Program-made: the position numbers and the translations under genes
Assembly (NCBI GenBank): GCA_016716265.1
Contig: JADJWQ010000001.1
Location: 2,294,001 to 2,358,000 of the forward strand
Direction: 5' to 3'
Source of the DNA: Planctomycetota bacterium
Lineage (GTDB): Bacteria; Planctomycetota; UBA1135; UBA2386
DNA length: 64,000 bases
Notes under the pieces: model-generated
Database searches by the model: none
Seen by the model: the letters and a program-made list of their open reading frames with translations, nothing else
Told to the model about the DNA's origin: nothing
Shown here: in pieces, positions 56,012 through 64,000 of the stretch
Layout of the letters: every line of letters starts with the position of its first letter
How positions within the stretch are numbered: position 1 is the first letter of the stretch

Positions 56012-57757
56012 ATGGTGGACATCGAGTGGCTGGAGTTCGAGCCGACGATCTTCGATCGCGCGCAGCGCGAGGGTCGCCTGGTACTCCTCGTCGTGACGGA
56101 GCACTGGTGCCCGCACTGCCGTGAGCTGATGCGCACCTCCTTCCGCGCGCCCGAGGTCGTCACCGCGGTGCGCGAGAGCTTCCTCGCGACCCGCGTCGAC
56201 GCCGAGCGGCGCCCCGACGTCAACGAACGCTACGGGCGCGGCTCGTGGCCGACGATCGCCTACCTGACCCCCGAGGGCGAGTTGCTGTGCCAGGACGGCT
56301 TCCTGGACGCGGACGCGCTCGTGGCACGGATCCGCAAGGTCACGACCTACTACCGCGACAACCGCGAGGCGATCGAGCGCGGCATCCAGAGCCTGTGGCA
56401 GCGCGCCGAGGCGGGCGAGGAGCGGCGGCGGACGCGCGCGGGCCACCTCAATGCGGAGATCGTCGAGGACGTCGTCCACGCCATCTACGAGAAGTTCGAC
56501 CACCGCTACGGCGGCTGGGGCGAGAGCGCGAAGTTCGCCCACCCCGAGGCGCTCGACTTCGCGCTGATCATGGTCGCGAAGCGCGGCGACGAGAACATGC
56601 GTGAGGTCGTCGCGCTGACGCTCGACCACATGGCGGAGGGCGCGATCCACGACCAGGTCGACGGCGGCTTCTTCCGCTTCTCGGAGAGCCGCGACTGGCG
56701 CAGCCCGAACTTCGAGAAGGTACTGGAAGGGAACGCCTCCATCCTGCGCTGCTACCTGGAGGCCTGGCAGCTGTTCGAGCGGCCTCGCTACCGCGAGACG
56801 GCGCGCGGCATCGTCGACTGGATGTGCCGTTTCCTGCTCGACGAGTCGACCGGCGCCTTCTTCGGCACGCTCGACGCCGATGCCGACTACTACGCGCTCG
56901 ACGAGGCCGGACGCCGGCGTCGCGACCCGCCGCGCCGCGATCGCACGATCTACACGCACGCCAATGCCATCGTGGTGTCGAACCTGCTGAAGGCCTCGGT
57001 CGTGCTCGAGGACCTCGACCTGCGCGATCGCGCGCTGCGCACGCTCGACTTCCTGCTCGAGAACCTGTTCGACGAGCGGGACGGCGTCTTCCACTACTGG
57101 GACGGCACCTACCACCTGCCGGGCATGCTCGCCGACCAGGCCTACCTGATCCGCGCGCTGGTCGACGCGTCGCAGCACAGCGGTGACGCCGACCTGCTGC
57201 TGCCCGCCGAGCGCATCGCCGAGCAGGCGATCGAGCGGCAGCGCGCGGCGGAGGGCGGCTTCTACGACATCCTGCTCGACAAGCGCCAGCAGGGGCCGAT
57301 GCGCCGCCGCAATCGCAGCATCCTCGAGAACTCGGTGATGGCCGAAGCGCTCGTGCGCCTCGGCTATCTGTCGCGCCGGCCGGAGTTCCACGACGAGGCG
57401 GTCAAGACGCTGGCGGCGTTCTCGAACGACTACCGCGAGTACGGCTACTACGTGGCTGGCTACGGGCGGACCGTCGACCTGATCTACTACGAGCCGCTCG
57501 TGATCACCGTGGTCGGCGACCGGGGCTCCGAGGCGGCGGACTCGCTGCGGCGCGCGGCGCTCGCGCCGTACGTCCCCTCGCGCATCGTGCAGATGCTCGA
57601 CCCCACGCACGACCCGATCCTGATCGGTCGCTCGGGCTTCGCGGTCGAGGACCGGCCGGTCGCCCACGTGGCGCTCGGCAGTGAGCAGCGGATGCAGGCG
57701 CACACGCCGGACGCGCTGCTCGAAGCGATCCGCACGATCGAGTCGAGCCGGCGCTGA
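56012..57757 (+). CDS. YyaL/DUF255-type thioredoxin-fold protein with (alpha/alpha)6-barrel
   Basis: The 581-residue protein has an N-terminal thioredoxin-like domain with the active site C33-P-H-C36 (VTEHWCPHCRELMRTSF). A large alpha/alpha-toroid domain of the DUF255/spermatogenesis-associated 20 type follows (YDKFDHRYGG-like, here YEKFDHRYGGWGESAKFAHP, then DQVDGGFFRFSESRDWRSPN). The family occurs in all domains; a role in redox or carbohydrate metabolism is not settled. ATG 56012 has an AGGAG site and is preferred to the in-frame ATG 55976. Confidence 0.9.
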   Translation: MVDIEWLEFEPTIFDRAQREGRLVLLVVTEHWCPHCRELMRTSFRAPEVVTAVRESFLATRVDAERRPDVNERYGRGSWPTIAYLTPEGELLCQDGFLDADALVARIRKVTTYYRDNREAIERGIQSLWQRAEAGEERRRTRAGHLNAEIVEDVVHAIYEKFDHRYGGWGESAKFAHPEALDFALIMVAKRGDENMREVVALTLDHMAEGAIHDQVDGGFFRFSESRDWRSPNFEKVLEGNASILRCYLEAWQLFERPRYRETARGIVDWMCRFLLDESTGAFFGTLDADADYYALDEAGRRRRDPPRRDRTIYTHANAIVVSNLLKASVVLEDLDLRDRALRTLDFLLENLFDERDGVFHYWDGTYHLPGMLADQAYLIRALVDASQHSGDADLLLPAERIAEQAIERQRAAEGGFYDILLDKRQQGPMRRRNRSILENSVMAEALVRLGYLSRRPEFHDEAVKTLAAFSNDYREYGYYVAGYGRTVDLIYYEPLVITVVGDRGSEAADSLRRAALAPYVPSRIVQMLDPTHDPILIGRSGFAVEDRPVAHVALGSEQRMQAHTPDALLEAIRTIESSRR

Positions 57758-57769
57758 CCGCCCGATGGG

Positions 57770-57823
57770 TCAGAACCAGTCGGCCCGTCAGAACCAGTCG
57801 CCCGGTCAGAACCAGTCGGGCGC
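57770..57823. repeat. Three 18-bp copies that each contain D-W-F-stop
   Basis: Units start at 57770, 57788 and 57806 and share TCAGAACCAGTC. On the minus strand each unit encodes Asp-Trp-Phe followed by TGA in the same frame as the Clp-N-like gene. The gene's own stop is the first of the three; the next two copies lie in its 3' flank. Confidence 0.93.
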
Positions 57824-58261
57824 GTCCTCGGGCTCTAGACCCATGCTCTCGAGGATCAGCCCCTGCACGTAGTCGGGGTCGACGCTGAACTCCTTCAGCG
57901 TCTCGTAGCAGGAGCCTGCCTTCACCGACATCAACGCGATGGCGAGGTGCTCCGGCAGCACCTGCTTCGAGCCGAGCGACTGTGCGCACTCGCTCGCCCG
58001 CTCGAACACCGTCTGCACGTGCCGGTTGTAGCGCGACTCGCCCGGCATCTCCGGCTCCCGCTGCAGGCTCTCGACGTAGCCCGCGAACATGTCCGGGTCG
58101 ACGTTGAGGTCCTTGAAGATGTGATGGAGCCGGACGCTCTCGTCGACGGTCAGACCGTAGATCAGGTGCCCGGTCGCCACCGACCCGTCCTGGAGGCGCG
58201 CGGCGAGCTCCTCGGCGGCCTGCACGGCGGCCTTGGCCTTGTCGGAGAAGTCTTCGAACAT
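57806..58261 (-). CDS. Stand-alone Clp-N domain protein
   Basis: The 151-residue protein consists of the double helical repeat of the Clp N-terminal domain (FSDKAKAAVQAAEELAARLQ, VATGHLIYGLTVDES and LGSKQVLPEHLAIALMSVKA) without the AAA+ part. Stand-alone Clp-N proteins such as ClpS-like or ClpC-N adaptors exist; function here unknown. ATG 58261 has an AGGA site eight bases upstream and is preferred over ATG 58297. The C terminus ends DWF, repeated in the flank. Confidence 0.85.
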   Translation of the reverse strand: MFEDFSDKAKAAVQAAEELAARLQDGSVATGHLIYGLTVDESVRLHHIFKDLNVDPDMFAGYVESLQREPEMPGESRYNRHVQTVFERASECAQSLGSKQVLPEHLAIALMSVKAGSCYETLKEFSVDPDYVQGLILESMGLEPEDAPDWF

Positions 58262-58335
58262 CGACTGGTCCTCTTGAACCGGCGCCCCGCGCGACACCGC
58301 TGGAGCGCGGCCGCGACCATGGCGGATCGCGCAGA

Positions 58336-58821
58336 CTACCCGGCCTGCTCCCGCCGTTCGAGTCGCCGCTCGCGCCGCTCGATGGCCTTCGCGAAGCGGC
58401 GCCGGTCGTCGTCGGTCTCCGGGATCACCTGCGGAACGCGGCGGGGCGTGCCGGTGTCCGGGTCGAGCGCGACGAACGTCAGGTAGGCCGACACGACGTG
58501 GCTGCGCTCACCGGTCGCGCGATCCTCGTTCCACATCTTGACACCGACCTCCATCGAGGTCCGGTGGGCGTAGTTGACCGACGCGACGATCACCAGGACC
58601 CCACCGACGCGCACCGGTCGGTGGAACGCGATCTGGTCGACCGCAGCGGTGACCACCGGCGAGCGCGCGTGGCGCCCGGCCGCGATCGCTGCGCAGATGT
58701 CGATCCAATGCATGACGCGGCCGCCCATGATGTTGCCGAGCGGGTTCGCGTCGTTCGGGAACACGATCTCGGTCATCTCGGTCCGGGACTCGGAGACCGG
58801 CCGGCCGGGCAATTCGGTCAT
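58336..58821 (-). CDS. Acyl-CoA thioesterase (hotdog fold, YciA/BFIT-like)
   Basis: The 161-residue protein has the hotdog signature of acyl-CoA hydrolases: IVFPNDANPLGNIMGGRVMH with the catalytic Asn/Asp region, then VDQIAFHRPVRVGGVLVIVA and a basic C-terminal extension (RRRFAKAIERRERRLERREQ). The reaction is hydrolysis of acyl-CoA to free CoA and acid. ATG 58821 begins MTELPGRPVSESR; the start lies 8 bases after the lipoprotein gene's stop on the same strand. Confidence 0.9.
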   Translation of the reverse strand: MTELPGRPVSESRTEMTEIVFPNDANPLGNIMGGRVMHWIDICAAIAAGRHARSPVVTAAVDQIAFHRPVRVGGVLVIVASVNYAHRTSMEVGVKMWNEDRATGERSHVVSAYLTFVALDPDTGTPRRVPQVIPETDDDRRRFAKAIERRERRLERREQAG

Positions 58822-58829
58822 GTGCGCGC

Positions 58830-59234
58830 TCAGGGTTGGCGAGGGGATGGCGCGGCGGCGTCCACCGCGCGGAGGGTGATCGGAGGCTGCCTCTCGTAGA
58901 GCGCCGCCAGCGCCTTTTCCATGCTGAGCACGCCGAGGAACTCGTCCTCGAGCGCGAACGGCACGCGCCGCCAGACCCGCCCCTGGCCGTCGACGTAGCC
59001 GAGCCACTGGCCGCCCGGCATCTCGGCGCGGAACCAGGTCGCCGGCTCGATCGGGTCGTCGATGCGGAGCTCGACGAGCTGGCCGAGCGGCTCCCCGCGG
59101 CGTTCGACCAGCCAGCGCCCCTGCTCGGTGACCGGGCGCGGCGCGAGCGGGTCCGGACGGGGCGGCGCCGCGCACGCGCCGAGCGCGAGTGCGAGCACGA
59201 GCGAGCGGATCCGACGGTCGGTTGCGGTTCGCAT
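58830..59234 (-). CDS. Small lipoprotein, function unknown
   Basis: The 134-residue product has a lipoprotein-type signal (LVLALALGACAAP, probable lipid Cys). A beta-rich soluble part follows (RGEPLGQLVELRIDDPIEPA, WLGYVDGQGRVWRRVPFALE). I do not recognise it. It precedes the thioesterase gene on the same strand, 8 bases apart, so the two are probably co-transcribed. Confidence 0.68.
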   Translation of the reverse strand: MRTATDRRIRSLVLALALGACAAPPRPDPLAPRPVTEQGRWLVERRGEPLGQLVELRIDDPIEPATWFRAEMPGGQWLGYVDGQGRVWRRVPFALEDEFLGVLSMEKALAALYERQPPITLRAVDAAAPSPRQP

Positions 59235-59421
59235 GGGCCTCCGGCGCGGGCGCCGATCAGCGGCAGTGTAGTCGCAGCACGCGGCCGGCCATTGCCATGA
59301 TCGCGGCTCACGGCGCATTGCCCGACGGCACCTGCGAACGGTTTCCGCCCGCTGCGGGTTCCCCTGGCCACGGTGACCGCCCAGAATCGTCGTTGCGCCC
59401 GCATGCCGGGACGCGACCGAG

Positions 59422-59700
59422 ATGCCGATGCGCGACGCGAAGCCCGACCGCCTCCGCCGAGGCCTGCGCGTGCTGCTGGAGATCGTCCTGATCGCCCTGG
59501 GCTTCACGGTGCTCGGCGTGATCCTCAAGGGGTTCGCCCCGCTCGCCCCCGCGCTCGCCGGCCTGCTGCGCGCGCTGCTGAACCCGCTGACGATCGTGCT
59601 GGTGGGAGGCCTGTTCCTCCTCGTCCGTGCCGGGCGCGGGAAACGCAGCGCATCCGCGACCCGAGCGGAATCCGAACGTGACGGGGATCGATCGCTATGA
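59422..59700 (+). CDS. Small two-helix membrane protein
   Basis: The 92-residue protein has two hydrophobic helices (VLLEIVLIALGFTVLGVILK and LTIVLVGGLFLLV) and a charged, Ser/Arg/Glu-rich C terminus. It has no recognisable family. It precedes map on the same strand, 49 bases apart. The coding potential is moderate, so the call is tentative. Confidence 0.5.
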   Translation: MPMRDAKPDRLRRGLRVLLEIVLIALGFTVLGVILKGFAPLAPALAGLLRALLNPLTIVLVGGLFLLVRAGRGKRSASATRAESERDGDRSL

Positions 59701-59749
59701 TCCCGCGACCGCCGCGCGACGGGCTCCGCGTCCCGCTGCGACAGAGACC

Positions 59750-60676
59750 ATGAAGCCACCGGATCTCGAGAAGCTGCGCCTGTCCGGCCGCATATCCGCG
59801 ACGGCGCGCGAGCACGGCAAGAGCCTGATCAAGGCGGGTGCGAAGCTCGCAGCGATCGCCGAGGAGGTCGAGACGATGATCTTCGACCTCGGCGGCCGCC
59901 CGGCCTTCCCGGCGCAGCTGTCGCGCAACCATGTCGCGGCGCACGACTGCAGCCCGCCCGGGGACCCGAGCGAGATCCAGCCAGGCGACATCGTCAAGCT
60001 CGATCTCGGGACCCACGTCGATGGCTACGTGACCGACAACGCGGTGACCGTCGATCTGAAGGGCGGCCCGAATTCCGCGCTGGTCGCGGCGAGTGCGATG
60101 GCGCTCGAGAACGCGATCTCCGTGATGGGGCCGGGCGCGTCGATCACGGCGATCGGCGAGCAGATCGAGACGACGATCAAGGCGTTCGGCTTCTCGCCGA
60201 TCTACAACCTGACCGGCCATGGCGTCGCGCGCTACGTGATCCACTGCGCACCGTCGATCCCGAACTACCCCGATCCGAAGGCCGCGCGCCTGCGCCCGAA
60301 TCAGACGATCGCGTGCGAGCCGTTCGCGTGCGACGGTCGCGGCTACATCGAGGAGGAGGGCGAGGCCCAGGTGTTCGGCCTGGAGCGCCGCCCGAAGCCG
60401 AAGGACCGCCTGCCGCCGCGCATCCTCGAGACGATCGAGGCGCTCGAGGGGCTGCCCTTCGCGCGGCGCTCGCTGCTGCGCCTGCTCGGTGAGCCACGCG
60501 AGGTCGAGCGCACCCTCGAGCTGCTGCGCCGCACGAAGCTGCTGCGGTCCTACCCGCCGCTCGTCGAGCGCCGCGGCGTGCGGGTCGCGCAGACCGAGCA
60601 CACGATCTTCATCGGCGAGAACGGTGCCGAGGTGCTCACACGGACCCCTGCGCACGCCGAGACGGCGCGCTCGTGA
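59750..60676 (+). CDS. map: Type II methionine aminopeptidase (archaeal/eukaryotic type)
   Basis: Methionine aminopeptidase removes N-terminal Met. Bacteria normally use type I; this 308-residue protein is type II. It has the type II order KLDLGTHVDGYVTDNAVTVD (first two metal Asp), NLTGHGVARY (His), IACEPFACDGRG (Glu) and QTEHTIFIGENG (Glu). A helical insert typical of type II enzymes lies between the last two. ATG 59750 starts MKPPDLEKLRLSGRIS, near the archaeal N terminus. I infer either the only or a second Met aminopeptidase; only a genome search can tell. Confidence 0.92.
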   Translation: MKPPDLEKLRLSGRISATAREHGKSLIKAGAKLAAIAEEVETMIFDLGGRPAFPAQLSRNHVAAHDCSPPGDPSEIQPGDIVKLDLGTHVDGYVTDNAVTVDLKGGPNSALVAASAMALENAISVMGPGASITAIGEQIETTIKAFGFSPIYNLTGHGVARYVIHCAPSIPNYPDPKAARLRPNQTIACEPFACDGRGYIEEEGEAQVFGLERRPKPKDRLPPRILETIEALEGLPFARRSLLRLLGEPREVERTLELLRRTKLLRSYPPLVERRGVRVAQTEHTIFIGENGAEVLTRTPAHAETARS

Positions 60677-60778
60677 CGTGTCCGAGGCGCGCGGAACCGT
60701 CGGGAGCTGCGGTCGTGCTTCCCGCGACGTGCACGCCCTCGTATCCTGCGGCTGCCGAGCCGGCATGCCGAGTGCCCC

Positions 60779-61246
60779 ATGACCGCTCCCCTGATCCTGC
60801 TGACGACCGACTTCTCACCGGACGCCGAGCGCGCCTACGCACCGACGCTGGCACTCGCCGAGCGGCTCGGCGCGCGCATCCTGCTGCTGCACGTCGTCGA
60901 GGTGACCGCGGTCGCGCCGCACGGCGCGCCCCTGGCCCCCGCGCTGTTGCCACCCGATACGCCGCAGCTGGTCGGTGAGGCCAAGGTCCGGATCCTCGAG
61001 GCCGCCGCACGACTCGGCCGGGGGGTCCCGGTCGACACGCTCGTCGAGACCGGCACGGACATCGTGCAGCAGATCACGCGCGTCGCCCGCGAGCGGAAGG
61101 CGGACTACATCGCGATCTCGACACACGGCCGCACCGGCCTGCGGCGGCTGGTGCTCGGCAGCATCGCCGAGGCGGTCGTCCGCCACGCGCACATCCCGGT
61201 GCTGTGCTTCCCGGGTCACGAACCCGGTGACGGCGGCGGGAGTTGA
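60779..61246 (+). CDS. Universal stress protein A family protein
   Basis: The 155-residue UspA-fold protein has the ATP-binding-type signature GRTGLRRLVLGSIAEAVVRH near the C terminus and LILLTTDFSPDAERAYAPTL at the start. Role in stress or energy sensing is general to the family. It lies between map and the leucine dehydrogenase gene (convergent). Confidence 0.92.
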   Translation: MTAPLILLTTDFSPDAERAYAPTLALAERLGARILLLHVVEVTAVAPHGAPLAPALLPPDTPQLVGEAKVRILEAAARLGRGVPVDTLVETGTDIVQQITRVARERKADYIAISTHGRTGLRRLVLGSIAEAVVRHAHIPVLCFPGHEPGDGGGS

Positions 61247-61321
61247 CGCAAGCCGGCCGACAGGAGCGCTGGCGGGGTCCGCGGTTCGTGCGGACCGGCG
61301 TGCCGGCGCTCCCGCGGGTGC

Positions 61322-62374
61322 TCAGCCGCGGCGCGCCTCGGCGAGGATCGACTCCGCGAGGTGGTCGGCCGCATCGCTTGCGGGGATGCCCTGCGACGCG
61401 GAGATCTCCCAGACCTCCTTCAATGCGGCAGGGATGCGCTCGATCTTCTTCAGCGACGTCTCCTGGTCGTAGCCGCCCGGAGCGAACTCGACCGACACGT
61501 TGATGATGCCGCCAGCGTTGATCACGTAGTCGGGCGCGTAGAGCACGCCGCGCCGGAACAGCTCGGCGCCGTGGCGCGCCTCGTGCAGCACGTTGTTCGC
61601 GCCACCGGCGACGATCTCCACGTTCAGCCGATCGATCGTCGCGTCGTTGACGACCGCGCCGAGCGCGCACGGCGCGAACACGTCGGCATCGACGTCGAAG
61701 ATCGCGTCCATCGACACGACCTCGGCCCCGTACTGATCGCCGACCTCGCGTGCGCGGTCGTTGCGCACGTCGCAGACCCACACCTTGGCGCCGCGCTCGC
61801 GCAGGCGACGGACCAGCGCCGAGCCCACGGCGCCGACACCCTGGACGGCGACCGAGCGCGACGACAGGTCTTCGCTCCCGAACTTCACCTCGCAGGCCGC
61901 GCACAGGCCGAGGAACACTCCGTACGCGGTGTACGGCGACGGATTGCCGCTGCCGCCATCCTCGCGGCTCAGTCCGGTGACGTACTTCGTCGTGCGGCGC
62001 ACGATCTCGAGGTCCGGCACCGCGATGTTCACGTCTTCCGCCGTGATGTACTTCCCGCCGAGCGAATCGACGAAACGGCCCATCGCGAGGAACAGCGCCT
62101 CGGACTTGATCTCGTTCGGATCGCCGATGACGACCGCCTTGCCGCCACCGAGCCCGGTGTGCGCGACGGCCGACTTGTAGGTCATGCCTTTCGACAGCCG
62201 CAGTACGTCGGTGAGCGCCTCGTCCTCCGATGCGTACGGCCACATGCGCATCCCGCCGAGCGCCGGGCCCATCGTGGTGTCGTGGACGGCGATGAGCGCA
62301 TGCAGGCCGCTCTCGCCGTCGTGGGTACGGACGACGCGTTCGTAGCCGTCGACCTCGAGGTCGATGATGTCCAT
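61322..62374 (-). CDS. Leucine/valine dehydrogenase (Glu/Leu/Phe/Val family)
   Basis: The 350-residue enzyme oxidatively deaminates branched-chain amino acids with NAD. It has GPALGGMRMWPY, the substrate/catalytic Lys pair K67 and K79 in MTYKSAVAHTGLGGGKAVV, and the Rossmann motif VQGVGAVGSALVRRL. Spacing of K67/K79 is the same as in characterised leucine dehydrogenase (K68/K80). ATG 62374 starts MDIIDLEVDGYE. It could serve leucine catabolism or branched fatty acid supply. Confidence 0.94.
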   Translation of the reverse strand: MDIIDLEVDGYERVVRTHDGESGLHALIAVHDTTMGPALGGMRMWPYASEDEALTDVLRLSKGMTYKSAVAHTGLGGGKAVVIGDPNEIKSEALFLAMGRFVDSLGGKYITAEDVNIAVPDLEIVRRTTKYVTGLSREDGGSGNPSPYTAYGVFLGLCAACEVKFGSEDLSSRSVAVQGVGAVGSALVRRLRERGAKVWVCDVRNDRAREVGDQYGAEVVSMDAIFDVDADVFAPCALGAVVNDATIDRLNVEIVAGGANNVLHEARHGAELFRRGVLYAPDYVINAGGIINVSVEFAPGGYDQETSLKKIERIPAALKEVWEISASQGIPASDAADHLAESILAEARRG

Positions 62375-62563
62375 GAAGCTCCTGGGTCGGCACGTTTCGG
62401 GGCGCCACCCCGGTGGGGAGGGACGGCGCGCCGGAGGGGAAAAGGGGGACTATAGGAGCCCGGCTGCGCCGAGGCCATTTCGAGCAAACCCCGGCCGGCG
62501 GGCGGAATTGCCCCCGCGCTCGGGTGGCGAGCCCCCGGCGCCACCCCTACGATCCCCGGCCCG

Positions 62564-63343
62564 ATGGGCCAGGTCGTCTCGATCCACTCGTACCGCGGTG
62601 GAACCGGCAAGAGCAACCTGACGGCGAATCTCGCGTGGCAGGCGGCCTGCCGTGGCAGGCGCGTCGCCGTGCTCGACACCGACGTGCAGTCGCCCGGCGT
62701 GCACATGGTGTTGAACCTCGATCGCAGGCGCGTCACGCACACGCTGAGCGACTACCTGCTCGGCCGCTGCGAGCTGTCCGACGCGATCTACGACCTGTCG
62801 AGGGATCTCCCGGATGGCGCTCGGGGGAGCCTGTTCCTGCTGCCGTCCAGCATGTCGGTCGACGCGATCGTCCGCATCGCGTCGGAGGGCTACGACGTCG
62901 GGCGCCTCAACGAGCAGCTGTTGCAGCTCGTCGACGCGCTGTCGCTCGATTACCTGCTGCTCGACACCCACCCGGGACTCAACCGGGAGACGATGCTGAC
63001 CACCGCGGTGTCGGACGTCCTGCTGGTCGTGATCCGCCCTGACACGCAGGACTTCCACGGCACGGCGGTGCTGATGCAGGTCGCCGACCGCCTCGGGGTG
63101 CCGCACGTCTACATGATCGCCAACAAGGTGCCGCGCTCCCTCGACGCCGCCGCGCTGCGTCGTCGCATCGAGGAGACGTTCCGCCACGAAGTGCTCGGCA
63201 CGATCCCGCTGGACGAGGATCTGGCTGCCCTCGGCAGCGAAGGGCTGTTCTCGGTCCGGATGCCGGAGCACGCGGTGTCCCGCGAGTTGGAGACGATCGT
63301 CGACGCGCTGCTGGCCCGCGTCGAGGGAAGCGCGCCGACGTGA
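62564..63343 (+). CDS. MinD/ParA-family ATPase with R-G-G-T-G-K-S Walker A
   Basis: The 259-residue ATPase has the deviant Walker A SYRGGTGKSN (K16), DTDVQSPGVHMVL and Walker B-type YLLLDTHPGLN. The SxRGGTGKS form is that of the CpaE/MinD-like group that positions cargo. It is followed at once by the patatin-like gene, whose GTG start overlaps its stop. I infer that the two may act together, perhaps in membrane placement. Distinct from the FlhG-like ATPase at 17.7 kb. Confidence 0.85.
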   Translation: MGQVVSIHSYRGGTGKSNLTANLAWQAACRGRRVAVLDTDVQSPGVHMVLNLDRRRVTHTLSDYLLGRCELSDAIYDLSRDLPDGARGSLFLLPSSMSVDAIVRIASEGYDVGRLNEQLLQLVDALSLDYLLLDTHPGLNRETMLTTAVSDVLLVVIRPDTQDFHGTAVLMQVADRLGVPHVYMIANKVPRSLDAAALRRRIEETFRHEVLGTIPLDEDLAALGSEGLFSVRMPEHAVSRELETIVDALLARVEGSAPT

Positions 63344-64000
63344 GCGAGACCGGCCCGCCGCGCCCCGCCGAGCGCGCCACCGCCGAGGCGGAGCCGCTGT
63401 CGCCCCGACGCTTCTCCGCGCTGCGCCGGATGCTGGCCGACCCGCGGCACAAGGTCGTCGTGTCGCTCGGCGGCGGCGCGCTGCCCGGCCTGTGCGGCAA
63501 CCTCGCACTCGCCGCACTGCTGGACGAGCTGGATCTGCTGCGGCACGTCCACGAGATCTGGGGCACGAGCGCCGGCGCGATCATCGGCGGCGGGCTCGCG
63601 AGCGGCACGACCGTCGCCGAGATGCTCGACATCGTCGCCGGTCTCGCGCGGACCGGCGTCCGGCGCGGCGACCTGCTGCGCTTCGCACTCGGCGTGCTGC
63701 GCAGTGTGGCCTCGTTCGGGCGCCACTCGCTGCCCGATGGCGTGCTCGACGGGCGAGCGTTCGAGCGGGCGATCGCGAGCGGGCTGCGCGCCGCGACGTT
63801 CGAGGAGTGCCGCATCCCGTTCCGCTGCATCGCCTGCTCCGACGACGGCCGCTCGACGACCCGGGTGTTCCGCTCGGGACCGTTGGTGCCGGCGATCTAC
63901 TCGAGCATGGCGCTGCCGGGCGTGCTACGTCCGCGTCCGGCGGACTCCGCGGGCACGACGTACTACGACGGTGGCCTGGTCGAGAAGACCCCGCTCCGCT
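63340..64000 (+). CDS. Patatin-like phospholipase, truncated by window end
   Basis: The GTG at 63340 overlaps the ATPase stop (GTGA). The 220 codons visible in the window are open to the end. Motifs are VVVSLGGGALPGLCGNLAL (oxyanion Gly-rich), the nucleophile Ser in WGTSAGAIIGG (GxSxG) and the catalytic Asp in YYDGGLVEKTP, so both residues of the dyad are present. I infer a lipid acyl hydrolase. The 3' end is outside the window. Confidence 0.88.
   Translation, partial: MSETGPPRPAERATAEAEPLSPRRFSALRRMLADPRHKVVVSLGGGALPGLCGNLALAALLDELDLLRHVHEIWGTSAGAIIGGGLASGTTVAEMLDIVAGLARTGVRRGDLLRFALGVLRSVASFGRHSLPDGVLDGRAFERAIASGLRAATFEECRIPFRCIACSDDGRSTTRVFRSGPLVPAIYSSMALPGVLRPRPADSAGTTYYDGGLVEKTPLR

Overview
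The window is very GC-rich bacterial chromosome, densely packed with about 53 protein genes and two tRNA genes. I see no rRNA, CRISPR array, insertion sequence, prophage or plasmid gene. The gene mix suggests a large-genome, aerobic, Gram-negative-type bacterium: DsbD, a B12-dependent methionine synthase, lipoate synthesis, HEAT-repeat and VCBS/ASPIC exported proteins, a gingipain-like exported protein, a type II methionine aminopeptidase and a membrane pyrophosphatase. My best guess is Planctomycetota, in the high-GC Saltatorellus/Engelhardtia-like group. This is inferred from protein style only; Acidobacteriota or Myxococcota are not excluded.

Layout. 0.2-7 kb: a DsbD-like thiol transporter with three N-terminal domains, a polytopic membrane protein ending in HEAT repeats, and an M3 oligopeptidase. 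7-12.3 kb: an HhH-GPD glycosylase-like protein, a short-chain dehydrogenase, a TrmA/RumA-like protein lacking its catalytic residues, an exported protein of unknown function, and a short asparaginase-domain protein. 12.3-17.5 kb: metH, translationally coupled to an ArsR-methyltransferase fusion (SahR-like), then a 9-copy 14-bp repeat and tRNA-Ala. 17.7-24.8 kb: a FlhG/MinD-like ATPase, an HU protein with charged tails, a nitrilase-family amidase, a sigma-70 factor, an anchored exported protein, Mrp, a CxxC DUF1858-like protein and thioredoxin. 24.8-28.6 kb: lipB, a HARP-xseA fusion, xseB and an M50 protease, overlapping or nearly so. 28.5-36.2 kb: an exported VCBS/ASPIC lipoprotein coupled to a gingipain-like protein with HEAT repeats, a SirB1-like protein, an M61 peptidase and tRNA-Leu. 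36.2-43.3 kb: two loci carrying a shared 3' element, a membrane-anchored unknown, an aminotransferase, an OB-fold/DEDD exonuclease fusion, a beta-hydroxyacid dehydrogenase and an HD hydrolase. 43.5-55.2 kb: a carboxypeptidase-regulatory-domain protein, three overlapping GT4 glycosyltransferases, an FHA protein, a coupled ABC-type three-gene unit, a DedA protein and a K+-dependent membrane pyrophosphatase. 55.4-64 kb: rsfS with no standard start codon, a YyaL-type thioredoxin-fold protein, a stand-alone Clp-N protein, a thioesterase, small exported or membrane proteins, type II methionine aminopeptidase, UspA, leucine dehydrogenase, a second MinD-like ATPase, and a patatin cut off by the window end.

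The genes group by function in several places: methionine/SAM (metH plus SahR-like regulator), thiol and Fe-S handling (DsbD, Mrp, DUF1858-like, thioredoxin), cell-surface polysaccharide (three GT4 enzymes), and exported proteins. Many neighbours overlap as ATGA or GTGA, which points to translational coupling. No single cassette is clearly a new system. The most unusual items are the catalytically stripped RNA-methyltransferase homologue, the HARP-xseA fusion, the AUC-like start of rsfS, the repeated 3' element at the stop codons of two unrelated genes, and several short tandem repeats at gene ends.
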